A stretch of 64,000 bases of DNA from Euonymus europaeus (taxonomy: Eukaryota; Streptophyta; Magnoliopsida; Celastrales; Celastraceae), in NCBI GenBank assembly GCA_963580455.1, contig OY756958.1, forward strand, positions 24,750,501-24,814,500, written 5' to 3'. Of the stretch, positions 23,140-34,868 are shown in pieces. The notes beneath the pieces are model-generated. The model searched no databases and was not told the origin of the DNA. It saw nothing but the letters and a program-made list of their open reading frames with translations. The translations under genes were made by a program, and so were the position numbers. Every line of letters begins with the position of its first letter. Position 1 is the stretch's first letter.

Positions 23140-24349
23140 CTGGACAATGAGCCCTGAACCCGCCGTTCTACGTTTGGATTTAGGGTCTGAACTGGAATAA
23201 CTGATGTTAGTGTCAAATTGACAATCTATAGCTCAGTGATCGTCTTTTAATGTTGAAAAATTAAGACACGATGACTGAGAAGCCGCATGGAGCCAATTTT
23301 ACACTAACCATTAATATACTAACAATTGATATAGGTTGGTTGAGACTCCGACGAACATCAATACCAACAAATAACTAATCAATTACAGCAGAATAGTAAT
23401 TAACTAATTTTGTCCTGCCGCAGTGTCCAAGAATTGCATACCGAAGAATCCATTTTTAGAGACCAATGCTCAACGGTCACTGCTTCAATTGTGACTGGAC
23501 TTGTGTTAACCTTATTATATTTCGCCACGTCCTATATTTATGTCAACAACCTACGCTCCTCTTTTAACTTTTTTTGTCTAATCCAAGAGAATCTTTTGGT
23601 TGTTGGCTTGCTGCCCAGTACCACACCCAACGCCAAAAACACTGTTGGAATGCCCAAATTAAAAACAGAAGAGAAGTGGATATAAAATTGGTGAAATATG
23701 CTCCTAGACTAGATGAAATTTTCAAAATTGATTATAAGTCATGACCCACAAATAATATTGTAGTGACAACACATCGTTTTCTCTTATTTTTTAGACTGTT
23801 GCTTTCGCATTTCCTGCCACTAAGTACTGAGTTCACTGATCTAGTGGGACTTAAAATTTAGGGTACTTTTTGTCTTCTACTTCCTAGTAGTTTGTACATC
23901 CATTGCTTTTAAAAATTGAAGCAACGGACAGATCTCCACATGGCTAATGGGTTTTCAAAGGATCAGTGGCCTTCCTTCGCTGGAAAAAAGGACCGTTCCT
24001 TCGTTTATTGCCAGGGTCTGCGTAACTCGGGCCCCACAAGGCCACAGCTTTAACGGCTAGGGCATTTCTGCCACGTGATCGAATCAGAAAGGTCTCTCTC
24101 GCGTTTGGCGGGAAATCCGTTACGTGGGCCCAAGAAATTATCTAGTATCCTTGAGGCCTTGACTGAAAGTGTTGGGTTCATTAATCCGGGCGGATCTATG
24201 CCCCACACTCCCACAGGCCGGCGTCGAATGATGAATGAACAAAGGGGCAAAGTTGTAAAATAAAATAAAACCGACAAAATCTGAACCCAAAAAAATAGCT
24301 AAAAAATCAAGAGAAATGGTTAGGATTTCTTCGGCTTCGGGCCGGGTCG

Positions 24350-27300
24350 TTACACCGGGGAATGATGGGAAGTTGGATCGGCGGAGGACGGAACATCGGG
24401 GCCTACACGGCAACCTTCGAGCATGAAGACAATGTCGGACATGGTGGGTCGATCAATAGGGTCCGGTGCAGTGCAGAGCAACCCGACTTTGACACCGAGC
24501 AAGAACTCTTCCCATTCTGAGGATTCAGGGTCTAGCTCAAGTAAGCCTGGCTCCAACAACTCTGTAACTTGACCTCTCTGGAGCTGCTTCTTGACCCACT
24601 TCACTATGTCTTCATCTTGTGTAAACATCACTGGCCTTTTACCTGTTAGTAGCTCAAGCAAGACTATGCCGAAGCTGTATACATCTGATTCTTTTGTGGC
24701 CTCTCCTGTTAGTACTGCTTCTGGTGATACATAACCCAGAGTCCCAACTGTTGTTTTAGAAGTGGAGGGTTCTGCAGGTGTTGAAACAATAAGCCGGTCA
24801 AGCCCGAAATCTGAGAGATGGGCTTCGAAATCAGCATCAAATAGCACACTTTGTGGTTTGATGTCACCATGGACAATGTTGGATGTGTGCAGAAAGGCTA
24901 GGCCACGAGCAATGCCAAGAGCAATGAGGTGGCGCATTGGCCAATTCAGGACATGGCCATCTTGGTGTGATGCTTCTTGGAGGAGAGTGGCAAGATTTCC
25001 ATTGGGCATGTAGTCATAGACAATGAGCCTTAGATCAGGTGGCCCTGCATAGTAGCCACGAAGAACAGTGAGGTTACGGTGCTTCACTTTGCCTAGAAAT
25101 TCAGATTCTTTTCTGAACATGTTTTCGTCAAGTGATGCATCTGGAAGGCGGCGAATTGAGAGCACCATTCCGTCATTGTAAACGGCCTTGAAAACCAACC
25201 CGTATCGAGTTCTGCTAAGCACATTTTCTTCGTCGAATTGACGAGTTGCTTCAATTGTTTCCGCTACTGTGATCTTGTTATTGAACATAACAAGCTTTGG
25301 ACCTCCATTTTCTGAGCTGGCTCGACCTCCACTTGCTCCTGAGCTAGCCCTAGCGGGGCTATGTTTCTTCTCTCCAGCTGCCCTTGCTTTGAGTCTCTTA
25401 CGCCACCTCAATAGGCTGAAAATGTAGAAGCAACAGCAGAATGACAGTAGGCAAGCACCACTTACAACCACAACAATTAACAGAATCAACCTCTTCCTCC
25501 TATCTCTCTCAGCTTCATCCACACACTTCCGATCCAATGGCTTTCCACACAGGTCTCGATTATTAGCAAATGCTGATGGATTGTTAAATCTAGAACCCAG
25601 CATCACCGGAATCTCACCCTCAAGGTTATTGCGTGACACATTCAAGGACACCAAGCCAGAAATAAGAGTGAGATTAGCAGGAATCTCCCCACTCAAATTG
25701 TTGTTAGAGAGATCTAGTACTGTTAGGTTCAATAACTTGGCCAATGATTCCGGTATTTCACCTGAAATGTTATTGGAGTCCAATAACAATGAGGTTAATG
25801 ATAAGCTTTCAGAAAATTCTTCTGGGATTTCACCTGTTAAATTGTTCATACCCAAATCAAGCACATGCAAATGCGAGAGATGAGATAGATCAGTGGGAAT
25901 GTTGCCTGTAAAAGCATTTGAGCGAAGCTCAAGGACCTCAAGATCAGAGCAGTTCCCAAGTTCAGGAGGAATCACCCCAGAAAGACGATTCTCAGAGAGT
26001 GAGAGAACCTCCAGTGAGCGAAGATACCCAAAGGTTGCCGGAATATGACCAGAGAAGCGATTTTGAGAGATGTTCAAATAGCGCAAGCTCAATAAACTAC
26101 TAAACCCTTCAGGCACATCCCCAGACAACATGTTCCCCTGCACAGCAACTACTTGTAGATTTGGCAGGCCGGCAAGCTCAGATGGCAACTCACCGGAAAA
26201 ACTCTGTTTGCTCAAATCAAGAGTAGTTAGCCTGAAAAGATTACCACAATTAGCTGGTATCTTCCCTGAAAAGCCATTGCCACTTAGATTCAAAACCGTT
26301 AGGTGACTCAGATTCCCAATGCTTGCAGGAATTTCTCCAGAAAACTCATTCCCACTGAGGTCCAATGCAGTCAAATTACTCAACCCCATCAGCTCTTCAG
26401 GCAAACTTCCATTCAACCTGTTAGAATTTAAGCTCAAGGTCTCCAACTCTGTAAGATTTCGAAAACTTGCTGGAACTGAACCAGAAAAGTGATTTGCACC
26501 AAGCAACAGCATCGTCAGACTCTTCATATGACCCAAAAATGCTGGTACCTCCCCTGAAAAGAGGTTCCCTTCAAGATCAAGAGCATGCAGTGAGCCACAT
26601 TGCTCAATGCCGACAGGAACTACTCCGCTGAAGGAGTTGTTAGCCATCCGTAGCTCCTCTAAGCCAGACAAGTTCCCAATTTCTGGGGGAATCACACCAG
26701 AAAACTTGTTACCAGAAATATTCAGTATGGTTAGAGTTGTTACCTGCGTTAACCACGCAGGGAAAACGCCTTGTATCTGATTCTGCTGGAGATCCAAAAC
26801 ACGTAGAACACTAGAGCACGTGCCTGACTGAGCCAGCCTAACTATGTCCGTGAGGACCGTGAACTCATTGAAACCTAGTTGAACAATCCGCAGCGACGGC
26901 GGATTAACTCCGCAGAAAATCGAAGAAGGTATAGAGCCGGTGAGGTTGTTATGCGAGAGCGAGAGGACTTGTAGTTTAGGCAGCGCTCCAACGGCTGCAG
27001 GAATCACGCCTCCAAACGCATTTCCTTCCCCACTCAAATGCACAAGGGAAGAACAGTTAGCTACAGCAGAAGGCAGAGTCCCCTCCAAACGATTGTTATC
27101 TAGCCAGAGATACTGTAGATTCTGAAGATCACCGAGATTTGCTGGAATCTGACCAGAGAACTGATTGAAGGAGAGATTGATTAGCTGTACCTGAGATAAA
27201 TTTCCAATGCTTCTCGGAATGAAGCCAGAGAATGCGTTGGAAGAAAGATCGAGGTACTTGATGTCTACAGGGAGATTTCCAGATATTTCACCGGAAAGGT

Positions 27301-27769
27301 GGTTTTCAGCAACATTTAGAATCTGAAGACCGGTGAGGTTACCGATCTCTGGCGGAAAGTTTCCGGAAAGTGAGTTGTACTGAAGAAAGACAGCTCGCAG
27401 AAGGGCGCATTGGGAGAGAGTGGCAGGAACAGTACCGTTGAAGTAATTGGAGCGGAGGCTCAACTTCCGCAACATACGCAGCTCCCCTAGCCGGTCACTG
27501 AGTCGGCCACCAAGTTGAAGCCGAGGGAGACGAAGCTCGGTGACTCGGTTGTTTGTGCAGGCGACTCCACGCCAGTCGCATGGAGCAAAAGGTGTAGACG
27601 CATCCCAGCCGTCCAATACCCCAAGTGGATCATGGAGGTTAAGCTTGAAGGCCGTCAGAGCTTCGATCTCCGCTAGATTATCCGAACTACGCTGAGCGGC
27701 GCAACGTAACAACGGTGGTGCACATAAAAGCAGAACAAAGAACACCGCAACATTCTCCACAGTAGCCAT
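24350..27769 (-). CDS. LRR receptor-like kinase, MUSTACHES / At4g36180 type
   Basis: Single-exon gene of 1139 residues. The ATG at 27769 begins MATVENVAVFFVLLL, a signal peptide; the four codons upstream start with TTG. An LRRNT cap (WRGVACTNN) follows, then roughly 26-28 leucine-rich repeats of the plant GxIPxxLGxL type, a membrane helix at about 765-790 (LILLIVVVVSGACLLSFCCC), a Ser/Ala/Gly-rich juxtamembrane stretch and a kinase domain. The kinase looks atypical: the Gly loop keeps only one Gly (SRTRYGLVF), the usual Lys of strand 3 is Arg (SIRRLP), the catalytic loop is HGDIKPQS, without RD and with Ser for the metal-binding Asn, while DFG and SPE remain. MUS and its relative act in stomatal wall symmetry and lateral-root emergence (family knowledge). 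Signalling through a scaffold role is an inference. Confidence 0.95.
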   Translation of the reverse strand: MATVENVAVFFVLLLCAPPLLRCAAQRSSDNLAEIEALTAFKLNLHDPLGVLDGWDASTPFAPCDWRGVACTNNRVTELRLPRLQLGGRLSDRLGELRMLRKLSLRSNYFNGTVPATLSQCALLRAVFLQYNSLSGNFPPEIGNLTGLQILNVAENHLSGEISGNLPVDIKYLDLSSNAFSGFIPRSIGNLSQVQLINLSFNQFSGQIPANLGDLQNLQYLWLDNNRLEGTLPSAVANCSSLVHLSGEGNAFGGVIPAAVGALPKLQVLSLSHNNLTGSIPSSIFCGVNPPSLRIVQLGFNEFTVLTDIVRLAQSGTCSSVLRVLDLQQNQIQGVFPAWLTQVTTLTILNISGNKFSGVIPPEIGNLSGLEELRMANNSFSGVVPVGIEQCGSLHALDLEGNLFSGEVPAFLGHMKSLTMLLLGANHFSGSVPASFRNLTELETLSLNSNRLNGSLPEELMGLSNLTALDLSGNEFSGEIPASIGNLSHLTVLNLSGNGFSGKIPANCGNLFRLTTLDLSKQSFSGELPSELAGLPNLQVVAVQGNMLSGDVPEGFSSLLSLRYLNISQNRFSGHIPATFGYLRSLEVLSLSENRLSGVIPPELGNCSDLEVLELRSNAFTGNIPTDLSHLSHLHVLDLGMNNLTGEIPEEFSESLSLTSLLLDSNNISGEIPESLAKLLNLTVLDLSNNNLSGEIPANLTLISGLVSLNVSRNNLEGEIPVMLGSRFNNPSAFANNRDLCGKPLDRKCVDEAERDRRKRLILLIVVVVSGACLLSFCCCFYIFSLLRWRKRLKARAAGEKKHSPARASSGASGGRASSENGGPKLVMFNNKITVAETIEATRQFDEENVLSRTRYGLVFKAVYNDGMVLSIRRLPDASLDENMFRKESEFLGKVKHRNLTVLRGYYAGPPDLRLIVYDYMPNGNLATLLQEASHQDGHVLNWPMRHLIALGIARGLAFLHTSNIVHGDIKPQSVLFDADFEAHLSDFGLDRLIVSTPAEPSTSKTTVGTLGYVSPEAVLTGEATKESDVYSFGIVLLELLTGKRPVMFTQDEDIVKWVKKQLQRGQVTELLEPGLLELDPESSEWEEFLLGVKVGLLCTAPDPIDRPTMSDIVFMLEGCRVGPDVPSSADPTSHHSPV

Positions 27770-30281
27770 TGATAGCAACAAAGAAACGAAACCAAAAAGA
27801 CTTATTAGACAGGAACTAGTTACGCCGTTGGTGGAGGCTAATCAGTGTGCACAAAGAGCGCAAGTTAGCTGGGAAGACAAGAGAGAGCGTCAGTGGCAGA
27901 GTAGGAATGGTGTTTAGCAGAGACGCTGGTGGCATCTGTTGCGCCAGAATGCGCAATGTTGCAGAGACCCACACTCATTTCATTGGCCAGAGAGAGAGAG
28001 TGAGAGTATTTGTGAATAAAACGAAAACACTGCGTTTTGAGGTGGGGTTTTCTTTTCTCTGCCCCCAAGGAGGGTTTGAAACAGCACTTTTGGTTGGTGG
28101 TGGGGGCACTTTTTGTTTAACCTCATATGATACGGTGTGTTTTGAATCATTGATCCCTGCCCCTGTGTCTCTCTGTGTGATCTTTATCTCATTAATTTAA
28201 TTGTCTCTCTCTGTCTCTCTTTTATTTATCCTATTTTTTTTACATGTGCATGACCACGTTCTCATCCCTTTCTGCTCAAGTTATTTATGTGTGTGTTTTT
28301 TTTTGTCTGGCCGAGGGTCACGTGAGTGTGTGATTAGTGGGGGTAGAAATGGAAAGTACATGAAAAAAAATTCAAATAATTTTTCTGGAGATTAATATGG
28401 GTCAAATACAATCTGGATAGGAAAACAATCTTCATTTTTTGTTTTCTTGCGCCATTTTTCTTCCTTGTTTGACATTTTCCTCTTACTTTCTCTAATAATC
28501 TCCCCCCCACCCCCTAATTATTTTGACTTTTATAGTCACTTCCTCCTCTTCTTTTTCGCTTTTTGCTTTTCCCTGTTAGAGTCAATGGTCAAATATTAAC
28601 TGAAAAATGTTTATTACATTACGCGACATTCTTTTTCATAATTAACTTGAAGACTTTAAGATAGTAAAGGGATAAAAATGTCAATTTACCTGATGGACCA
28701 CAAAAATGGGGGTGTCACGCAGATGGTGTGAAGCATCAAAGCAGCTATTAGTTATGTGCAAGTGAGGATACGCAGTGCATTTTTTTTGGTGCCAAATTTG
28801 AACTATAGATTTATGTTAGCGGGAGTTGCCTTTGTGGTCCAAGCCTTAACCTTCAATGTTCAAAGTCGCAGACACTTCACCAACTTTGTAGAAAGTTTTG
28901 GTCTGTACAGAATCATTGACATGTACTGTTGCCATAATGACTTAGTCCAATTGCTATAAAGCTTTCGTTGGGATTAGGCTGTAATCCTGTAAAAGACAGC
29001 CAGTTTACTATGACAAATGAATCTCGGCTTTTACTAAAAGCCCAATCTTTAGCAAAATACCAAAAGGAACTTTGCTAAAGTGGTTGCATCTTTGAGGCCC
29101 AAATCTACCGTGAAAGACTGAAAGCTTTCAGTCTACGCCTTGGCCCATAGAGCCCACAATTGAGCTTGGGCTTCTACTAAAGCCTTCGTTTATAGTTTTA
29201 TACTTGGCCCATAAAGTCCATCCATTGGCCCAACTAAGGAAACACAAAGTGTTGGTCCGATATATGCAGAAATTTAGCATCCGTTGGTTTGGTTGAGAGT
29301 GTATTTGTCGGAGTATAAACTGAGATAAATAGTAATGTTTGAGAGTATATGTGCAAACGCTCAACCAAACATAGACTTAGGGCTGTAAAAAAAAACTGAC
29401 AAAATCGAAACCAAATTATTTGGTAGGTTTTTTTTATAAAAATTGAAAAATCGGCATAACAGATAAAATGATTTGGTCAAAATATGTTATCTGTCATGAA
29501 ATATTTCTTAAATTTTGGTTGTTCTTTGCATTTGGTTTTTGAATGATTATTAAACTTTATAAATGTTAATGAGAAGCTCACTAAACTCCCATATCTTGTT
29601 TAGTAAAATTAAAAAGTATATATATAAGAGGGGAGAATATAGCCTTGGAGAAAACCAAATGGACCAAAAGATGGCTACATGATGAAACCAGAAAACGTAT
29701 GAGGCAGGCAACTCTGCCCAGTACAAGAATTAATGCATTATCATATACGTTATGGCGTGATGCGATATAAGCTATCAAAATGGTTGTAGCATCACCATTT
29801 CTTGACTTCTTTCTCCTCTCTTCTGCTTATTACTCTTATTCTCTTTGTTTTCTAAAAAAAATAAACATGTACAGAAAATCGTGAAGAATATTGAAAGAGA
29901 GAGGAAAGGTCAACGAAATTTCGCATCTTTTGGATTCTTCTGCTTTTGTGTACGTCCTTCAGTTTGGGATTGCTCATATATGGCAGATTTCGGCCTTTTT
30001 TTTACTTATTATTAGTGAAAAAAAGAAGAGTAAGTAGTCAAAGAACAGAGGCTTAACATTTACATATGGAATACTTTTGGTTTTGATATTCTGGGAGGCA
30101 GATATTTTGAACACGCTATTCAAAAGCAGTAATGCATCATCGCATGCAGTGGATATGATAATGACTATATTATTGTCAGATTGGCTGGAGAGAATCTGCC
30201 AGGAAAGTTCCTCATTCTCAGTCTCTCACAAGTCACAAGTTCGAACTTAAAGCAAACAGAGAGAGTTCCACCGTCCTGCTT
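27770..30281. other. Promoter region between the divergent LRR kinase and glyoxalase-like genes
   Basis: The first ~200 bp are the probable leader of the minus-strand kinase gene, with a GA-rich run near 27,990. The rest is AT-rich with pyrimidine tracts (28,200-28,300 and 28,480-28,580) and one MITE-like element at 29,277-29,372. No gene seen. Confidence 0.6.
29277..29372. mobile_element. Short MITE-like element
   Basis: TTGGTTTGGTTGAGAGTG at the left is matched by CAAACGCTCAACCAAA at the right over a span of about 96 bp. The ends resemble those of the small element at 6080-6173 and the larger one at 55,839-56,260. No clear target duplication. Confidence 0.45.
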
Positions 30282-30288
30282 TATATAA
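30282..30288 (+). promoter_or_regulatory. TATA box of the glyoxalase-like gene
   Basis: TATATAA in CTTTATATAAGGC lies about 95-100 bp upstream of the start codon at 30382, suggesting a leader of about 65 nt. Confidence 0.65.
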
Positions 30289-30381
30289 GGCACATTTACA
30301 AGTCTGTTTTCTTCATGCTCTGTGAGATACAAGTAGAGTAAGCATTGGAGTGTAAACATAGAGGCCTAGAAAAAAGAGAAA

Positions 30382-31181
30382 ATGTTGGTTAAGGAGATTG
30401 AGGAAGTGAGCAGCTTTGAGGCACTGCCTCTACTTTCATTGAATCATGTGTCATTGCTGTGCAGATCAGTTTGGGCTTCTGTGCAGTTTTATGAGGAGGT
30501 TCTGGGCTTTGTTCTCATCAAAAGACCCTCTTCTTTCAATTTCAATGGAGCATGGTAATTAGCTCCCTTCACTCTCCTAATATGTGTAATTCCTTCACAA
30601 TTTCGAATTCAATTAAATATATCAAATTATTTCCTTTTTCTTCACATATTTTTGTAGGTTGTACAATTATGGCATTGGGATACACTTGATTGAGAATCCT
30701 TCAATTGATGATTTTGACATTAGCAATGAAGAACGGCCAATTAATCCCAAAGACAACCACCTTTCCTTCCAAGTAAGATTCTCAACTTCAAATTACACTA
30801 TATATGCATTTGTTTTCCTTCTCTTTTGATACAAAAGTTAATAATCATTTGGGTTTTTTTTGTCTTGGGTCCAAATAGTGCACTGATGTTGGGGTTGTGA
30901 AGAGGAGGCTAGAAGAAATGGGTATGAGATATGTGACGGCAGTAGTAGAGGAGGAGGGAATCAAAGTGGACCAAGTGTTCTTCCATGACCCAGATGGGTA
31001 CATGATTGAAATCTGCAACTGTGACAACATCCCAATCCTTCCAATCTCTTCTTGCTCAATCTTCAAGCAGCCCAGAATGGGAAGTTACATGGAAAAGGCA
31101 GCAGCCCTAAGCCCATGTTGGTTCATGGAGAATGTCATGATGGAGAGCTTGAGCATGGACATGATGAACTTCTCATTTTGA
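30382..31181 (+). CDS. Glyoxalase-I-like (VOC superfamily) protein
   Basis: Three exons, 30382-30554, 30658-30772 and 30879-31181, all with GT-AG introns, encode 196 residues. One vicinal-oxygen-chelate domain spans roughly residues 17-135: SLNHVSLLCRS, then FYEEVLGFVLIKRP, YGIGIHLIEN, KDNHLSFQ, VDQVFFHDPDGYMIEICNCD. His in NHVS, Glu in HLIEN, His in NHLSF and Glu in IEICN are placed as metal ligands in the family. Plant GLYI-4/7-type proteins resemble this sequence; their substrate is often not methylglyoxal, so the name is structural. The C-terminal ~55 residues are family-specific and variable; here they are Met-rich (ENVMMESLSMDMMNFSF). The TATA box at 30282 supports this start. Confidence 0.92.
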
Positions 31182-33367
31182 AATTCAAAGTTTTGCCTCC
31201 AAAAAAAAAAGTGAAAAAAAAGGATCTCACTTTCTTTTGTCTGTTAAAAGAACATTTTCATGGTTGATTTGCAAGTGTAGTGTTTGATATAATAGTATTT
31301 GAGTCTCCGGCTGTCTTGGAGACCTGGTGTTAATTATGTGAGAATTCTAAATAAGATTGTGAAATTGAAAGGAGTTTGTAATATGTGTGCAAAGTATGTT
31401 AATATATATATACCCAACTAAGCCAAGATGTGGCCTGTTATCTCCAAAATGCATGTGGTTTGAGCAAAAGAAAAGTTGTTCATTAATCTTCTGGTCTCCT
31501 TGAATCTGTTTTTTTTTCTCTCTCTCTCTCTCATCTTACTTGGGTGTCGGCAGTGGTGAGGTTTTTTTTCCATTGCTTTCATTGTTTCACAACCATCTTT
31601 GAACAAACAGAGAACTATGCGGTGCCGGTAGAGTCTAGGATACCTCATGGAGTGCTGGGCTTTAATCAAAAGGAAGACAGATGGGACCCACGTCAGGTAT
31701 AAAATTATGTGAGTTCTAATTCTAATTTCTACCTCGTCCTTTTTCAACTACACCCCAATATATACCTCCAATAAATTATAAAATATCTAAATACATCATA
31801 AATATTCAAAAACTCACATGTTTATAAAATTCATCTCTATGATTAAAAAAATATAACAAATAAATATATTTTCACATAATAAAACATCAAAATTTGTCTT
31901 CATCCCACAAAATTTAAGTTTACGCAAGTCAATGGTAAACATGTTATGATAGTTCACAATATATTATAATCACCTCAATTCAAAAAATAAAAAATAAATG
32001 AAGCATATTACATATAAAAAAATTACCATTGTGACGACCCTATTCATCGGGAGAGTGCTATCAGGGCACTTGCGGAGAGAGGAGCAAGGGGCAATGGTCG
32101 AGGTGACAATGTTGTCAGCCATGGTGTTGCCCACCAATGAAAATTATGGTGATTTAAGTTTTTAGATTTTTTATTTGTGTTGCCGCATAATTAAGAGGTA
32201 AAAAAGTGAGTTATTAATATCTTATATCTTGAAAATATATGGTCAAAATTGAATGGACTAAAGTTGGAGTGTAGTTTTTATTTATTTATTTATAGAAAAT
32301 AGCTCATTTCATTAACTCAAATCATATAACAAAGCATCATAAATAAAAGGAGAAGGGGAAGAGCCCCAAATCTAAAAAACATACCCATAAATGGCTGCCA
32401 TGGCAAGACAATAAATAACCATATTGGCTAATCTTCGAAAAAAAACAAACGAAAATATTCCTTGTTAGGGAATTACAATCTTCAACAACCACACTAAGAT
32501 ATGAATTATCACTTTTAGCTATAGAAAGAGCATGAACTATAATTTGTGAACCCATCTCCACCACCATATTTGATAATTGGAGCTCCTTCAACCATGTAAG
32601 AGCTTCCCTGCCACTTATAACCTCTGCCAAATCAGGACTAAATGAGCCTTGAAAAACTCCATTCCTAGCCGCGACTGCCCAAATTCATTCCTAATACACA
32701 TATCCATACCCCATGCATTGCTCGAGACCAAAAATGGCAGCATCAATATTACATTTAAATCAGAAGAATCATGTATAAGTTGAGCCATAGATTTCCTCTT
32801 ATGATTCCAAACTAACCCATTCCTATTCTCCCAAATACTCCAAATCAACAGAGTCGCAGAATTCACCAAGTTAGAGTATAGTTAAAAAAAGTAATAAAGT
32901 GCAAATAAAACTGGCCAATCGTATTAGTATATTAGTGGGCTAGAATAAACCAGAGGCCGTTTTCAAGCCCACCGGGCTTTTAAGCTTGTGGCAACAAAAT
33001 CACTATGGCCAACAGTGTGACTCTCCATTGGAGGTCTCTTCTCTTGTGCGCCTGTGAAAATTACACTCTTCCAATCCAATACATTAATGTCTTCCATGAT
33101 CCCTCCAGGTCCACCATTGAAATCCCATCCACCGTCATCATCAGCAGCAGTAGCAACAGCAAACAGCAATAAAAACACCTACAGGATCACCAACGACAAC
33201 AACGCGAGTGCTTAATCATTAGAGTCTCCAATTCTGGGTATTTCGTTTTGTTGGATTTTGATTGTGAGGGTTTTGGTAGTCCTTTTCTTTCGGTGTTTTG
33301 TCGTGTATAGACTTATATAAGTATATTTATTGAGGGTTTGTTGGAGAGATGAGAGTTGAAGAGAATT
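31182..33367. other. Intergenic region with LINE relic
   Basis: Begins with the 3' UTR of the glyoxalase-like gene, then very AT-rich spacer (31,740-32,330), a degenerate LINE RNase H fragment on the minus strand (32,330-32,880), and the promoter of the B-box gene. No intact gene seen. Confidence 0.6.
32330..32880 (-). mobile_element. LINE-type RNase H domain relic
   Basis: Two minus-strand frames, shifted against each other, together read as the C-terminal RNase H (RVT_3) domain of a plant non-LTR retrotransposon or its domesticated relatives. The first has LLIWSIWENRNGLVWNHK; the second AEVISGREALTWLKELQ followed by VVEMGSQIIVHAL. The frameshift, small size and lack of a reverse transcriptase mark it as dead. 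A second relic lies at 43,980-44,346. Confidence 0.7.
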
Positions 33368-34868
33368 ATGCGAACGCTTTGTGACGCCTGAGAAAGCGCC
33401 GCCGCCGCCGTGTTCTGCGCCGCCGATGAGGCTGTTCTCTGCTGTTCATGTGATGATGAGGTTTGCTTTCGGCTCCATGTCTTATTGTCTGTTTATATTA
33501 ATTGCTCTTTTATTAAGGTCCATGCTACATTTCTTCTAATCCGCCACCCGAAGGTTATTACGGCTGAGGAAGAGACCCATTTGATATAATGGGTCATTAT
33601 ATCACAAGAAACAAACTCCATTGTTGACGCTCTTTTGTGTTACTAAGCATCCATTCTTAGGCGACGATTGAAAGTTTTTATTTTTTATTGTTCTTAACCT
33701 TTTCCAGAAATTGGAAGTTTTCCTTTATTTATTGGGTCAACTGTTCATACGGATATGTGTTTTTCTTATGTTTGTAGATTTGTACCCTCTAGTATTATTC
33801 AGCTTATGAGAACTTTTGGTTTGAAACTATATGTTGGAAAGCCATATATTTTAGCTAAAACAGATGGGTATGTTAAGCACCTCTGCTTACTTTTGAGCTG
33901 ATCACTCAAAATGCTCAATTTGGATTGTCTTGCTATTGCTTGCTGTAACATCCACATAATAAGCTTGTGTCTGTCGAATGTAGAGCCACTCATATGGTTT
34001 TACTCTTTTTTTCTTCTTTTTTTTGTCCAATGCAATTGTGATTAGAAGCTGACAACCTCAAAGAGAATGACTTAGTCCTTAGGGAGCATCATTTCTTCTC
34101 CATGTTACTTTGTGTTTATAAGTTGATGTTGTGAGATCATAAATCTCAACACAAGTCTAGGTAGTTTTGGAAATTTGTGTTCAACAACTTTTCACAATGA
34201 TATAACTTTTGATCTGGATGGTAGGTCCACCTGTGTAATAAGCTTGCTAGTCAGCATTTGCGTGTGGCTCTAGCTGCCCCCAGTGATATTCCTCGCTGTG
34301 GCATATGTGAAAATGCACCTGGTATGCGTTTCCTTTTTTTATATATATAATATTTTTGAAATATGCACTCCTCTTGCTGAAGCATTCCTTTTACGTTTGC
34401 CTCCTGGAATTGGTCTAGCTTTCTTTTACTGCGAGATAGATGGATCTTCACTTTGTTTACAATGCGATATGGTTGTTCATGTTGGAGGTAAAAGAATGCA
34501 TGGAAGATATCTGATGTTTAGGCAGAGAGTTGAGGTTTGCCTTTCATTCCCATTGGATCTGGTTAATTTTGGAATTATGTTATGCATAGATGGTAGGCCC
34601 GTTCAAGTTTTTTTCTTCTTTGGTTGTTCTGTAGTTTCCTGGGGACAAACTTGGTCAGCTTGATGACCCAGCTTCACAACAGAACAACCCGGGTGAGACC
34701 AAAAGAGGACAAAGTCAGTCAGCTAAGGCCATCGTGGGAGAGAATCAACAGAATCACAGGGCCTCACCTGTTCCAAATGGCGCAGCTGATGGGCATGCCA
34801 AAATTGATACCAAATTGATTGATTTGAATATGAAGCTTAAACGAATACATGGACGACCTGATAATCAG
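33368..34868 (+). pseudogene. B-box zinc-finger gene (BBX18/19 type) with a stop at codon 8
   Basis: Four exons with intact GT-AG splice sites: 33368-33460, 34225-34321, 34419-34534 and 34635-34868. The reading begins MRTLCDA, then TGA (33389-33391), then ESAAAAVFCAADEAVLC, running on through [51 protein letters not shown] and FPGDKLG. These are the two tandem B-boxes and downstream region of the BBX18/19 subfamily, transcription co-regulators of light and flowering. The stop replaces the second Cys of the first zinc pair, so a single TGC or TGT to TGA change is enough. The frame is otherwise open for about 179 codons. The C-terminal exon is not recognisable after 34,868. Either a young pseudogene, a variant allele or a sequence error. 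Confidence 0.78.

Larger units (their letters stand above)
20340..24349. other. 4-kb intergenic region between VHA-c and the LRR kinase
   Basis: Starts with the VHA-c 3' UTR (to about 20,560) and ends with the 3' flank of the minus-strand kinase gene. Between them I find only AT-rich spacer, a tRNA-like SINE fragment (21,551-21,632), a 23-bp palindrome (23,117-23,139) and short spurious frames. The two genes converge here, so no promoter is expected. Confidence 0.6.

Noticed and set aside
32963..33178. 71-residue minus-strand frame beginning with a hydrophobic stretch (MFLLLFAVATAA).
   Set aside because: Could mimic a small secreted peptide, but it lies in the B-box promoter region, has no family match and no supporting promoter.
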